This document shows, piece by piece, positions 16,730 through 25,688 of a DNA stretch of 64,000 nucleotides; the stretch's first letter is position 1; each line of letters begins with the position of its first letter. The notes under the pieces were generated by a model. It was given only the letters and a program-made list of their open reading frames with translations, was not told the origin of the DNA and made no database searches. This DNA comes from an uncultured Azohydromonas sp. (GTDB lineage: Bacteria > Pseudomonadota > Gammaproteobacteria > Burkholderiales > Burkholderiaceae_C). The DNA lies in NCBI RefSeq assembly GCF_937926365.1, contig NZ_CALAOH010000209.1, positions 1-64,000 on the forward strand, given 5' to 3'. Position numbers and translations under genes: made by a program.

Positions 16730-17932
16730 TCACACCCTCTCGAAAACCCCCGCCGCCCCCTGCCCCGTGCCCACGCACATGGTGAGCATCCCGTAGCGCC
16801 CGCCGCGGCGGCGCAGGCCGTGCACGACCGTGGCCGCGCGCAGCGCCCCGGTGGCGCCCAGCGGGTGGCCCAGCGCGATGGCGCCGCCCAGCGGGTTCAG
16901 CTTGGCGCGGTCGATGCCCACGCTGTCCACCACCGCCAGCGCCTGCGCCGCGAAGGCCTCGTTCAGCTCGATCCAGTCCAGGTCCGACAACTGGATGCCG
17001 GCGCGCTTCAGGGCCGCCGGGATCGCCTCGATGGGCCCGATGCCCATGATCTCCGGCGGCACGCCCTTCACCGAGAAGCTCACGAAGCGCGCCAGGGGCT
17101 GCAGGTTGAAACGCTTCACGGCCGCCTCGCTGGCGACGATCAGCGCCCCGGCGCCGTCGCTGGTCTGCGAACTGTTGCCCGCCGTCACGCTGCCCTTGGC
17201 GGCGAACACGGGTTTCAGCTTGGCCAGCGCCTCCAGGGTGGTCTCGGGGCGGGGCCCTTCGTCGGTATCGACCACGCGCGGGGTCTTGATCACCTCGCCG
17301 GTCTCCAGGTCCGGGCGGCGCTCGATGACTTCCACCGGCGTGATCTCGTCCCTGAACTCGCCGCTCTGGATGGCCGCCACGGCCTTCTGGTGCGAGGCCA
17401 GCGCGAACTCGTCCTGTGCCTGGCGACTCACCTTCCACTGCGCCGCCACCTTCTCCGCCGTCAGGCCCATGCCGTAGGCGATGCCCACGTTCTCGTCGCG
17501 CGTGAACGTCTCCGGGTTGAAGGACGGCTTGTTGCCGCCCATGGGCACCAGGCTCATGGACTCCACGCCGCCGGCGATCAGCACGTCGGCCTCGCCGACG
17601 CGGATGCGGTCCGCCGCCATCGCCAGCGCCGTCAGCCCCGAGGCGCAGAAGCGGTTGACCGTGGCGCCGCCCACCGAGGGCGGCAGCCCGGCCAGCAGCA
17701 CCGCCATGCGCGCCACGTTCATGCCCTGCTCGCCTTCCGGGAAGGAGCAGCCGACGATGGCGTCCTCGATGGCCGCCGGGTCCAGCGTGGGCACCTGCTT
17801 CAACGCGCCGCGCAGGGCGGCCACCAGCAGGTCGTCGGGCCGGGTGTTGCGGAAGACGCCGCGCCCGGACTTGCCGATGGGCGTGCGCGTGGCCGCGACG
17901 ATGTAGGCGTCCTGAACTTGCACCGTGCTCAT
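16730..17932 (-). CDS. fadA: Acetyl-CoA C-acyltransferase (3-ketoacyl-CoA thiolase)
   Basis: 400 residues, normal thiolase length. Acyl-accepting Cys96 in NRFCASGL, then GGVESMS, the GGAIALGHPLGATGA His segment, and the second catalytic Cys in MCVGTGQGAAGVF at the C-terminus. Performs the last, thiolytic step of beta-oxidation. Begins 19 nt after the bifunctional enzyme on the same strand, so these are one transcription unit with the acyl-CoA dehydrogenase upstream. Confidence 0.97.
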   Translation of the reverse strand: MSTVQVQDAYIVAATRTPIGKSGRGVFRNTRPDDLLVAALRGALKQVPTLDPAAIEDAIVGCSFPEGEQGMNVARMAVLLAGLPPSVGGATVNRFCASGLTALAMAADRIRVGEADVLIAGGVESMSLVPMGGNKPSFNPETFTRDENVGIAYGMGLTAEKVAAQWKVSRQAQDEFALASHQKAVAAIQSGEFRDEITPVEVIERRPDLETGEVIKTPRVVDTDEGPRPETTLEALAKLKPVFAAKGSVTAGNSSQTSDGAGALIVASEAAVKRFNLQPLARFVSFSVKGVPPEIMGIGPIEAIPAALKRAGIQLSDLDWIELNEAFAAQALAVVDSVGIDRAKLNPLGGAIALGHPLGATGALRAATVVHGLRRRGGRYGMLTMCVGTGQGAAGVFERV

Positions 17933-17951
17933 GTGATGTCCTCGATCGGGT

Positions 17952-20342
17952 TCAGTTGCGCACGGGCTTGCCGGTCTGCAGCATGCCCATGATGCGTTCC
18001 TGGGTCTTGGGATGGCCCAGCAGGCCGCAGAAGTGCTTGCGCTCCAGCGCCATCAGGTAGCCCTCGGTCACCAGCGTGCCGGCGTCCACGTCGCCGCCGC
18101 AAACCACCTCGGCGATCATCCGGGCGATGCGGTAGTCGTGCGCGCTGATGAAGCCGCCGTCGCGCATGCCCACCAGCTGCGCCTCGATGGTGGCGATGCC
18201 GGAGCGCCCGGCCACCGGAAAGCTGCGCTTGAGCGGCGGCCGGTAGCCCGAGGCCGCCAGCGCCTTCGCTTCGTTGAGCGCGACGTAAAGCAGTTCATCC
18301 TTGTGCGGCACGATGACGTCGCTCTCCTGCAGGTAGCCGAGTTTCCTGGACTCCAGCGCGCTGGTGCCCACGGTGGCCATCGCGGCGGCGGTGAAACCGT
18401 CCTTGAGGAAGGGCAGCAGGTCCGTGTTGGGTGCGGCGGCACCCTTCTCGGCGGCGCGGCGCGCGATGTAGGTCAGGCCGCCGGCGCCTGGAATCAGGCC
18501 CACGCCCACTTCCACCAGGCCGATGTAGGTTTCCATCGCCGCCACCCGCTTGGCGCAGTGCACCGCCAGCTCGCAGCCCCCGCCCAGCGCGATGCCGCGC
18601 ATGGCGGCCACCACCGGCACGCCGGCGTAGCGCACGCGCAGCATCAGTTGCTGCAGCTTCTGTTCCTCGGGTGCGATGCCGGCCGGGCCCTTGGCCATGA
18701 ACACCGGCATCAGCGACTCCAGGTTCGCGCCAGCGGAGAACATCTCGTCGGGCGACCAGATCACCAGCGCCTTGAACTGCCGTTCGGCCAGCTCCACCGC
18801 CTTGGCCAGCCCGGCGGTCACGTCCGGGCTGATGAGGTGCAGCTTGGAGGTGATGCTGGCGATCAGCACTTCGCCATCCAGGGTCCACGCGCGCAGCTCC
18901 GGGCCCTTGAACAGCTCGGTGCCGGAGTGCAGCGCGTCGCGCCCCAGGCCGGCCACGCTCTCGGGGAAGAGTTGGCGCCCGTACACCGGCAACTCGCGCT
19001 GGGGCACGAAGCTGCCTTGCGCCGCGCTCCACGAGCCTTCGGCCGTGTGCACGCCGCCGCGCTCGGCCACCGGGCCTTCGAACACCCAGGCCGGCAGCGG
19101 CGCGCTGCTCAGGGCCTTGCCGGCGTCGATGTCTTCCTTGATCCACTGCGCCACCTGTGTCCAGCCCGCGGACTGCCACAGCTCGAAGGGCCCCTGCGAC
19201 ATGCCGAAGCCCCAGCGCAAGGCGAGGTCCACTTCGCGCGCGGAGTCGGCGATGTCCTGCAAGTGCACGGCGGCGTAGTGGAAACCGTCGCGCAGGATGG
19301 CCCACAGGAACTGCGCCTGCGGGTTGCTGGATTCGCGCAGCAGCTTCAGCCGCTCGGCGGGCGGCTTCTTGAGCATGCGGCCGATGATCTCGTCGGCCTT
19401 GGCGCCGCTGGGCACGTAGTCGCGCTTCTCGGGGTCCAGGCGCAGGATGTCCTTGCCCACCTTCCGGTAGAAGCCCGCGCCGGCCTTCTGCCCCAGCGCG
19501 CCCTGCCCGATGAGCGCCGCCAGCACCGGCGGCGTGGCGAAGTGCGCCTTGAACGGGTCTTCGGGCAGCTGCTCCTGCATGGTGCGGATCACGTGTGCCA
19601 GCGTATCCAGGCCCACCACGTCCGCGGTGCGGAAGGTACCGGAGCTCGCGCGCCCCAGCTTCTTGCCGGTGAGGTCGTCCACCACGTCGTAGGAGAGCTT
19701 GAAGCGCTCGGCCTCGACCATGGTGGCGAGCATGTTCATCACGCCCACGCGGTTGGCGATGAAGTTGGGCGTGTCCTTGGCGCGCACCACGCCCTTGCCC
19801 AGGCCCGTGGTGACGAAGGTTTCGAGCTGGTCCAGGATCTCCGGCGCCGTCTGCGGCGCGGGGATCAGCTCCACCAGCTGCATGTAGCGCGGCGGGTTGA
19901 AGAAGTGGATGCCGCAGAAGCGCGGGCGCAGCGCTTCGGGCAGCGCCTGCGCCAGTTGCGTGATCGACAGGCCCGAGGTGTTGGAGGCAACGATGGCATG
20001 CGGCGCCACGTGCGGCGCGATCTGCGCATAGAGCTGCTGCTTCCAGTCCATGCGCTCGGCGATGGCCTCGATGACGAGGTCGCACTCGGCCAGCAGCGCC
20101 AGGTCCTGCTCGTAGTTGGCCTGGCGGATCAGCCCCGCCTCCTCCGCCAGCCCCAGCGGCGCCGGCTTGAGCTTCTTGAGGTTCTCCACCGCCTTGGTGA
20201 CGATGGCGTTCTTGGGCCCCTCCTTGGCCGGCAGGTCGAACAGCACCACCGGCACGCGCACGTTGATGAAGTGGGCCGCGATCTGCGCGCCCATCACGCC
20301 GGCGCCGAGCACGGCGGCCTTGCGCACCTGGAATCGACTCAT
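17952..20342 (-). CDS. Bifunctional 3-hydroxyacyl-CoA dehydrogenase / enoyl-CoA hydratase, FadN type
   Basis: 796 residues. Dehydrogenase first: NAD loop AVLGAGVMGAQIAAHF at 10-25, IEAIAERMDWK and SNTSGLSIT further on, then the C-terminal 3HCDH domain. Enoyl-CoA hydratase module last, with FSAGANLESLM and ALGGGCELAVHC, then GLIPGAGGLTY. This order (dehydrogenase before hydratase) is that of FadN rather than E. coli FadB. Middle steps of fatty-acid beta-oxidation. Lies between the acyl-CoA dehydrogenase (120 nt, holding a repeat element) and the thiolase. Confidence 0.96.
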   Translation of the reverse strand: MSRFQVRKAAVLGAGVMGAQIAAHFINVRVPVVLFDLPAKEGPKNAIVTKAVENLKKLKPAPLGLAEEAGLIRQANYEQDLALLAECDLVIEAIAERMDWKQQLYAQIAPHVAPHAIVASNTSGLSITQLAQALPEALRPRFCGIHFFNPPRYMQLVELIPAPQTAPEILDQLETFVTTGLGKGVVRAKDTPNFIANRVGVMNMLATMVEAERFKLSYDVVDDLTGKKLGRASSGTFRTADVVGLDTLAHVIRTMQEQLPEDPFKAHFATPPVLAALIGQGALGQKAGAGFYRKVGKDILRLDPEKRDYVPSGAKADEIIGRMLKKPPAERLKLLRESSNPQAQFLWAILRDGFHYAAVHLQDIADSAREVDLALRWGFGMSQGPFELWQSAGWTQVAQWIKEDIDAGKALSSAPLPAWVFEGPVAERGGVHTAEGSWSAAQGSFVPQRELPVYGRQLFPESVAGLGRDALHSGTELFKGPELRAWTLDGEVLIASITSKLHLISPDVTAGLAKAVELAERQFKALVIWSPDEMFSAGANLESLMPVFMAKGPAGIAPEEQKLQQLMLRVRYAGVPVVAAMRGIALGGGCELAVHCAKRVAAMETYIGLVEVGVGLIPGAGGLTYIARRAAEKGAAAPNTDLLPFLKDGFTAAAMATVGTSALESRKLGYLQESDVIVPHKDELLYVALNEAKALAASGYRPPLKRSFPVAGRSGIATIEAQLVGMRDGGFISAHDYRIARMIAEVVCGGDVDAGTLVTEGYLMALERKHFCGLLGHPKTQERIMGMLQTGKPVRN

Positions 20343-20377
20343 GGTCCGAGCTCCTTGGAAAGATGGTCGTGTGTTGG

Positions 20378-20452
20378 CCGTTCGCCCTGAGCCCGTCGAA
20401 GGGCCTGCAGCTCGGCTGTGATGCAGGGCTTCGACGCGCTCAGCCCGAACGG
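20378..20452. repeat. Dispersed inverted-repeat element, copy A
   Basis: Left arm begins CCGTTCGCCCTGAGC, right arm ends GCTCAGCCCGAACGG; both flank TCGAAGGG/CTTCGACG cores. Same family as the elements at 28321-28358 and 45701-45773. It occupies the gap between the acyl-CoA dehydrogenase and the FadN-type gene and could form an mRNA hairpin inside the operon. Confidence 0.7.
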
Positions 20453-20462
20453 AAAGTGGGGC

Positions 20463-22250
20463 TCAAAACAGCGCCTCATCCATGGCCATCAGCGGCTGCG
20501 CGCCGCTGCGCGCACGGCGGATCAGCATGGCCGTCTCGGGCAGCAGCTTGGCGAAGTAGAAGCGGATGGTGGCGAGCTTGGCGCGGTAGAAGGTGTCCTC
20601 GTCCTGCTTCTGCAGCGCGATGCGCGCCTGCAGCGTGAACAGGTAGGCGAACACCAGATGGCCGCACACGCGCAGGTAGTCCACGGCGGCGGCGCCCACT
20701 TCGTCGCGGTTCTGGAAAGCCTTGAAGCCCAGCTCCGTCGTGAGCTTGACCACCTTGTCGCCCAGGTCCGCCAGCGGGTTGACGAACTCCTGCATCGCCT
20801 CGTTGACGCCTTCCTGCTCGATGAGCTCGCGCACCTTGGCGCCGAAACGCTTCATGCGCGCGCCGTTGTCGCCCAGCACCTTGCGTCCCAGCAGGTCCAG
20901 CGCCTGGATGGTGTTGGTGCCCTCGTAGATCATGTTGATGCGCGCGTCGCGCACGAACTGCTCCATGCCCCACTCGGCGATGTAGCCGTGGCCGCCGAAC
21001 ACGCCCAGGCACTCGGAAGTGGCGATCCAGCCGTTGTCGGTCAGGAAAGCCTTCACGATGGGCGTGAGCAGCGCCAGCAGTTCGGCCGCTTCCTGGCGCT
21101 CCTCCTCGTCCTCGGAGGCGTGCGCCTGGTCCAGCAGCAGCGCGCTGTACATCGCCAGCGCCCGGCCGCCCTCGGCATAGGCGCGCGCGGTCAGCAGCAT
21201 GCGGCGCACGTCGGGGTGCACGATGATCGGATCGGCCGGCTTGTCCGGCGCCTTGGGGCCGGAGAGCGCACGCATCTGCAAGCGGTCCTTGGCATAGGCC
21301 GCGGCGTTCTGGTAGGCCACCTCGGTCAGGCCCAGCGACTGCATCCCGACGCCCAGCCGCGCCGCGTTCATCATCACGAACATGGCCTGCAGGCCCTGGT
21401 TGGGTTCGCCCACCAGCGTGCCGTAGGCGCCTTCGAGCACCATCTGGCAGGTAGCGTTGCCGTGGATGCCCATCTTGTGCTCCAGGGCCGAGCAGAAGAT
21501 GCCGTTGCGCGCGCCCAGGCTGCCGTCGCCTTGGGGCAGGAACTTGGGCACCACGAACAGCGAGATGCCCTTGCTGCCCGGGGGCGCATCGGGCAGCCGC
21601 GCCAGCACCAGGTGCACGATGTTCCCGGCCAGGTCGTGCTCGCCGGCGGAAATGAAGATCTTCTGCCCGGTGAGTTGGTAGCTGCCATCGGGCTGCGGCT
21701 CGGCCTTGGTGCGCAGCAGGCCCAGGTCGGTGCCGCAGTGCGGCTCGGTCAGGCACATGGTGCCGCTCCACTCGCCGCTGGTGAGCTTGGGCAGGTACAG
21801 CGCCTTCTGCTCCTCGGTGCCGTGCGCGTGCAGGCACTCGTAGGCGCCATGCGAGAGGCCGGGGTACATGGTCCAGGCCTGGCTGGCCGAGTTCAGCATC
21901 TCGTACAGGCACTGGTTGAGCACGATGGGCAGGCCCTGGCCGCCATGCTCGGGGTCGCAGGACAGCGCGCCCCAGCCGCCCTCCACGAACTGCTGGTACG
22001 CCGCCTTGAAGCCCGTGGGCGTGCGCACCTCGTGCGTGTCCTTGTCGAGCGTGCAACCTTCGCGGTCGCCCACGGGGTTGAGCGGCGCCACCACCCCGGC
22101 GGCGAACTTGCCAGCCTCCTCCAGCACGGCGTTGATGGTGTCCACGTCCACCTCCGCGTGCCGTGGCATGGCCTTGAATACCTCGCTGACCTGGAGCATC
22201 TCGTGCAGCACGAACTGCATGTCGCGCAGCGGGGGCGTGTACTGGGGCAT
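20463..22250 (-). CDS. Acyl-CoA dehydrogenase (long form, with C-terminal extension)
   Basis: 595 residues, the length of the FadE-related acyl-CoA dehydrogenases with a DUF4-helical C-terminal domain, found beside FadN/FadA in Burkholderiales. Seen: MYPGLSHGAYECL, MCLTEPHCGTDLG (FAD-binding beta region), GQKIFISAGEHDL, and VFGGHGYIAEWGMEQFVRDARI with the usual R-D-A-R-I-x-x-I-Y-E-G-T signature at about 435-450. Catalyses the first, FAD-dependent desaturation of fatty acyl-CoA. TetR gene ends 31 nt from its start. Confidence 0.95.
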   Translation of the reverse strand: MPQYTPPLRDMQFVLHEMLQVSEVFKAMPRHAEVDVDTINAVLEEAGKFAAGVVAPLNPVGDREGCTLDKDTHEVRTPTGFKAAYQQFVEGGWGALSCDPEHGGQGLPIVLNQCLYEMLNSASQAWTMYPGLSHGAYECLHAHGTEEQKALYLPKLTSGEWSGTMCLTEPHCGTDLGLLRTKAEPQPDGSYQLTGQKIFISAGEHDLAGNIVHLVLARLPDAPPGSKGISLFVVPKFLPQGDGSLGARNGIFCSALEHKMGIHGNATCQMVLEGAYGTLVGEPNQGLQAMFVMMNAARLGVGMQSLGLTEVAYQNAAAYAKDRLQMRALSGPKAPDKPADPIIVHPDVRRMLLTARAYAEGGRALAMYSALLLDQAHASEDEEERQEAAELLALLTPIVKAFLTDNGWIATSECLGVFGGHGYIAEWGMEQFVRDARINMIYEGTNTIQALDLLGRKVLGDNGARMKRFGAKVRELIEQEGVNEAMQEFVNPLADLGDKVVKLTTELGFKAFQNRDEVGAAAVDYLRVCGHLVFAYLFTLQARIALQKQDEDTFYRAKLATIRFYFAKLLPETAMLIRRARSGAQPLMAMDEALF

Positions 22251-22280
22251 GGCTACTCCTCGGGGTATGGGTAACTTCGT

Positions 22281-22946
22281 TCAGCCGCGAGCGGCGACAG
22301 GCTCGGCCGGGGCCGCGGTGGACCAGCGCTCGACGATGCGGTCGAAACCGTTGCGCGCGCGCTGAGGCGCGTCGCCGCGGCGCAGCAGCCGCACGTCGTG
22401 GTGCACGGCCAGGATCAACCCGTGGATCTCGAAGCGCAGTTGCGCCGGGTCGGCGTCGGCGCGCAGGTGGCCCTCGCTCACCGCCAGGCCGATGGCGCGC
22501 TCCAGCGCCGCGTGCCAGTCGTCCACCATCGCCACCAGCGCGTCGCGCACCGCGCCGGGACGGTCGTCGAACTCCACCGCGCCGCTGATGTAGATGCAGC
22601 CTGCCGCCAGCTCCTCCGTCACGCGCCGCAGCCAGTTCTCGAACAGCGCGCGCAGCCGCGGCAGCCCGCGCGGCTGGCGCAGCGCGGGCGCGAACACCTC
22701 GGCCGAGAAGCGACGGTGGTACTCGCGGATGACGGCGATCTGCAGTTCCTCGCGCGAGCCGAAGTGGGCGAACACGCCCGACTTGCTCATGTGCGCGTGC
22801 TCGGCCACCAGCCCGATGGACAGGCCCTCCAGCCCGCAGTGCAGCGCCTGCCTCAGCGCCACGTCCAGGATCGCCGCCCGCGTCACCCGGCCCTTGGCGG
22901 AAGGGCGCGTGGCGGCGTCATCGGGCGTCCTGGGCGTTGGCGTCAT
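22281..22946 (-). CDS. TetR/AcrR-family regulator of the beta-oxidation cluster
   Basis: 221 residues. N-terminal TetR HTH at about 20-65 (RAAILDVALRQALHCGLEGLSIGLVAEHAHMSKSGVFAHFGS read in two parts), followed by a helical ligand domain. Probably senses acyl-CoA, as FadR/PsrA-type TetR regulators do (inference from neighbours). A perfect 14-bp palindrome 14 nt upstream of its start fits autorepression and control of the downstream acyl-CoA dehydrogenase, FadN-type and thiolase genes. Confidence 0.93.
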   Translation of the reverse strand: MTPTPRTPDDAATRPSAKGRVTRAAILDVALRQALHCGLEGLSIGLVAEHAHMSKSGVFAHFGSREELQIAVIREYHRRFSAEVFAPALRQPRGLPRLRALFENWLRRVTEELAAGCIYISGAVEFDDRPGAVRDALVAMVDDWHAALERAIGLAVSEGHLRADADPAQLRFEIHGLILAVHHDVRLLRRGDAPQRARNGFDRIVERWSTAAPAEPVAARG

Positions 22947-22960
22947 GAAGGCTCACTGAA

Positions 22961-22974
22961 AACGAACGTTCGTT
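22961..22974. promoter_or_regulatory. Probable TetR operator, perfect 14-bp palindrome
   Basis: AACGAACGTTCGTT is its own reverse complement and lies just upstream of the tetR start (22946). The CGAACGTTCG core is typical of TetR-family fatty-acid and efflux regulators. It sits between the fadL-like terminator hairpin and tetR. Confidence 0.75.
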
Positions 22975-22994
22975 CTATTTTAGGAAGCCACCAC

Positions 22995-23013
22995 CCCCCG
23001 GATCAACCGGGGG
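22995..23013 (-). terminator. GC-rich hairpin after the FadL-like gene
   Basis: CCCCCGG-ATCAA-CCGGGGG, seven perfect pairs, 7 nt beyond the porin stop codon (23021). It lacks a clear T-run in the minus direction, so it may be a weak or Rho-assisted terminator. Confidence 0.5.
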
Positions 23014-23020
23014 TTTCACC

Positions 23021-24430
23021 TCAGAAGGCGCGCGAGTACTGCACGCCGAGGAGCCAGAGATCGCTTTCGTAGCTGCCCGTGACGCGGCCGCGCGGGGGCT
23101 GGATTGGGGACAGAGCGCTGGTGCCCTGGTCGTTGTCGATGTCGGCATCCCTGATCAGGATGCGCGCCAGGCCGAAGTCCACGCGGTCGTCGTTGGTGGG
23201 GCGCCACTGCGCGCCCAGCGTGAGCCAGGTGCGGTTGGCGTCGGGCAGCGACACCAGCGTGGTGGCGGGTCCGCGCACCGGGGTGCGGTCGTAGGCCAGG
23301 CCGCCTCTGAAGGTCCAGGCGTCGTTCCAGCGGAAGTTGGCGCCCAGGGCGACGCGCCAGGAGTTGCGGAACTTGGCCTCCAGCGTCTGCGCCGTGCCAC
23401 CGGCCTGGCCCGAAGGCGTGACGGGCGCGGCCACGGCATTGCTGCGCACGAGGTTCACATCCTGGATGCTGTTCCAGCCGGTCCAGGACACGTCGCCCAG
23501 TACTTCCCACTGCGGGTTCACGCGCTGCGCCGCGGAGATGATCAGCGTCTCGGGCAGCTTGATGCGCGTGTACGCGCCGCTGTTGCCGATGGCGGCCACG
23601 ATGCCCTCGGCGCCGGTAGGCGCGCCCGTGGTCAGGCTGCCGCTGACCGTGTGCTTGATGGCGGAGCGGTAGGCAATGCCCAGCCGGGTGTCGGGCGTGG
23701 GCTTGTACAGCGCGCCCACGTTCCAGCCCCAGGACCAGTCGTCGCCCTTGAAGAGCACCGTGGATTGCTGCAGCGGCACGGTCGTTGTCACTGGCACCAC
23801 GGGCGGCGGCAGCGTCAGCGGCCCGATGCTGATGAGGCGCAGGTAGTCGGCGCGCAGCTTCTGGTAGTTGAGACCGGCACCCAGCGACAGCGTCTCGTTG
23901 ACCTTGAAGGCCAGCGACGGGTTGATGTTGATGGTCTTGACGTCGAAGTGAATCGCGTGTGCGCCGCCGACCCAGGGGCTGTCGTACTCGGTCCTGAGCC
24001 CGAAGGGCGCGCTGATGCCCAGGCCGCCCCACAGCCGCTCGCCCAGCTTCCAGCTGAGGTAGGCGTTGGGCACGAGGGCACGCGCGCCCGCATCGCCGCC
24101 ATTGCCCGCCCCGGTCAAGGCCCCGGCGCTGGAGCCGTTGTCGCGGAACTTGGCGCTCAGGTCCACCAGCGTCCCACCCAGCGAGAGCTCGCGCTCGCGC
24201 AGCTCGGTCATGCCCGCGGGGTTGAAGAAGACGGTGCTGGCGTTGTCGGCGATGGCGGCGGAGCCGGCGTAGGCGTTGCCGAGGCCACTGGCGTTTTGTT
24301 CCAGCAACTGAAAACCCGCGGCCTGCGCCAGCGAGCAGCCCAGCAGGCCCAGCAGCGCCGCGGGCAGCGTGCGCAGCCGGGGCCGGAGACTGAAAACACG
24401 GGCCTGCGTTGCGGCGGGAATGCTTGTCAT
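23021..24430 (-). CDS. FadL-like outer-membrane long-chain fatty acid porin
   Basis: 469 residues from ATG 24430. Signal peptide about 1-38 (LPAALLGLLGCSLAQAAG, cleavage after AQA). The mature start GFQLLEQNASGLGNAYAG and then ADNASTVFFNPAGMTEL are the FadL/TodX hallmark, including the NPAGM motif of the hatch domain. Alternating beta-strands follow and the last residue is Phe (VQYSRAF), the outer-membrane assembly signal. Imports fatty acids or other hydrophobic compounds by lateral diffusion. Sits upstream of the tetR-acyl-CoA dehydrogenase-thiolase cluster on the same strand, so fatty acid uptake is the likely role. Confidence 0.94.
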   Translation of the reverse strand: MTSIPAATQARVFSLRPRLRTLPAALLGLLGCSLAQAAGFQLLEQNASGLGNAYAGSAAIADNASTVFFNPAGMTELRERELSLGGTLVDLSAKFRDNGSSAGALTGAGNGGDAGARALVPNAYLSWKLGERLWGGLGISAPFGLRTEYDSPWVGGAHAIHFDVKTININPSLAFKVNETLSLGAGLNYQKLRADYLRLISIGPLTLPPPVVPVTTTVPLQQSTVLFKGDDWSWGWNVGALYKPTPDTRLGIAYRSAIKHTVSGSLTTGAPTGAEGIVAAIGNSGAYTRIKLPETLIISAAQRVNPQWEVLGDVSWTGWNSIQDVNLVRSNAVAAPVTPSGQAGGTAQTLEAKFRNSWRVALGANFRWNDAWTFRGGLAYDRTPVRGPATTLVSLPDANRTWLTLGAQWRPTNDDRVDFGLARILIRDADIDNDQGTSALSPIQPPRGRVTGSYESDLWLLGVQYSRAF

Positions 24431-24672
24431 GCGTTGTCTCCTGCGGAACGGAAATGGAGGCCGCCGGCCGCAGGCCGCGCGAGCGGCCGGTTTCGCCGGC
24501 AACGAGCCCAGGATGATCGTGAAGCGCGCAGGTTTCAGTCCGTAACAACGCCAGCTTGTGGCGCGGTGGCAACGACTGGGTGGAGCGGCGCCCAGAAGGG
24601 CCCCAGGCATGCGCCGGCGCTCAGTCTTCTTCGGCCGTCCAGACTCATGCGGGTGGGGCTGGAGCCACGCCC

Positions 24673-25392
24673 TCAAACCTCGGCCGCCGCCCCCGGCTCC
24701 GCGGGTCGCGCCCTGGCCCGTGGCCGCAGCATCTGCGCGATGCCCCACCAGCCCAGCGCCCAGGCCGCGCCGATGGCCCAGCCGGCCAGCACGTCGCTGG
24801 GCCAGTGCACGCCCAGGTACACGCGGCTGATGCCCACCAGCATCGTGAGCAGCACCGCCACCGTCATCACGTGCAGCTTCAGCCGCCGGCGCTTGAGTTG
24901 CCGCGTCACCAGCGCCGCCAGCGTCAGGTACACCAGCGCCGACAGCAGCGCGTGGCCGCTGGGGAAGCTGGGCGTGAGCACGTAGGCAGCATGCGGCACC
25001 AGGTCCGGCCGCGGGCGGCTGAAGAAATCCTTGAGCAGGTCGGACAGCACCGCGCCGCTGAGGCAGGCCGCCAGCACCGAGACTGCCGTGCGCCGCAGCC
25101 CGGCCAGCAGCAGGAAGCTCGCCACCGCCAGCAGCAGCAGGCCCAGCACGCCGTGACCGCCGAGGCCGGTGAGGTCGCGCATGAACTCTTCGAACCAGCG
25201 CGGCCCCAGCGGGTCGCTCGGATCAGCCGGGTTGCGCAGCGCCAGCAGGATCGTCCGGTCCAGCGTGTGCAGTTCGCCGTTGCCGATCGAGTCGCTCAGC
25301 ATGATGAAGACCCACAGCCCGGCCGCGGCCGCAAGCAGCGCCGCCAGCACGTGCGGCACGGGACGCCGGTCCCAAAGTGTTCTCAGGTTCAT
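24673..25392 (-). CDS. PAP2-family membrane phosphatase
   Basis: 239 residues from ATG 25392. Five to six membrane segments and all three PAP2 motifs: KDFFSRPRPD (K-x6-RP), PSFPSGHALL (PSGH) and SRVYLGVHWPSDVLAGW (SR-x5-H-x3-D). Such enzymes dephosphorylate undecaprenyl pyrophosphate, phosphatidic acid or phosphatidylglycerophosphate on the outer side of the inner membrane. No genetic context that decides the substrate. Divergent from the exported protein at 25689. Confidence 0.93.
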   Translation of the reverse strand: MNLRTLWDRRPVPHVLAALLAAAAGLWVFIMLSDSIGNGELHTLDRTILLALRNPADPSDPLGPRWFEEFMRDLTGLGGHGVLGLLLLAVASFLLLAGLRRTAVSVLAACLSGAVLSDLLKDFFSRPRPDLVPHAAYVLTPSFPSGHALLSALVYLTLAALVTRQLKRRRLKLHVMTVAVLLTMLVGISRVYLGVHWPSDVLAGWAIGAAWALGWWGIAQMLRPRARARPAEPGAAAEV

Positions 25393-25688
25393 TGCTCTCC
25401 TGGTGCGTGAGGGGTTGCGGCGCGCGGCACGGACAGGGCCCGCAACGCACGCACTTGGCGCGCATCGTGCCCGCGCGCCGCGGCCGGTCCGCGGCACGGG
25501 CCGGCGCCAGGAAGATGACTCCGCAGCGGCGCGGCCGTTCCCGGCATCCATCGGCGCGGCGCCGGGCCACCGCCGCACTGGTGTTACCTCCTGTGCCAAT
25601 GGCAACGGCGGCGGCGCTGGACAGTCCCTGGCGCCGGGGCTAAGCCTTCACGGCGGCGGTCGAGGCCGTACCGGAAGGAGCGAGGGAC

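Noticed and set aside
18012..20390. 792-codon plus-strand frame
   Set aside because: Antisense to the FadN-type gene, which carries all family motifs.
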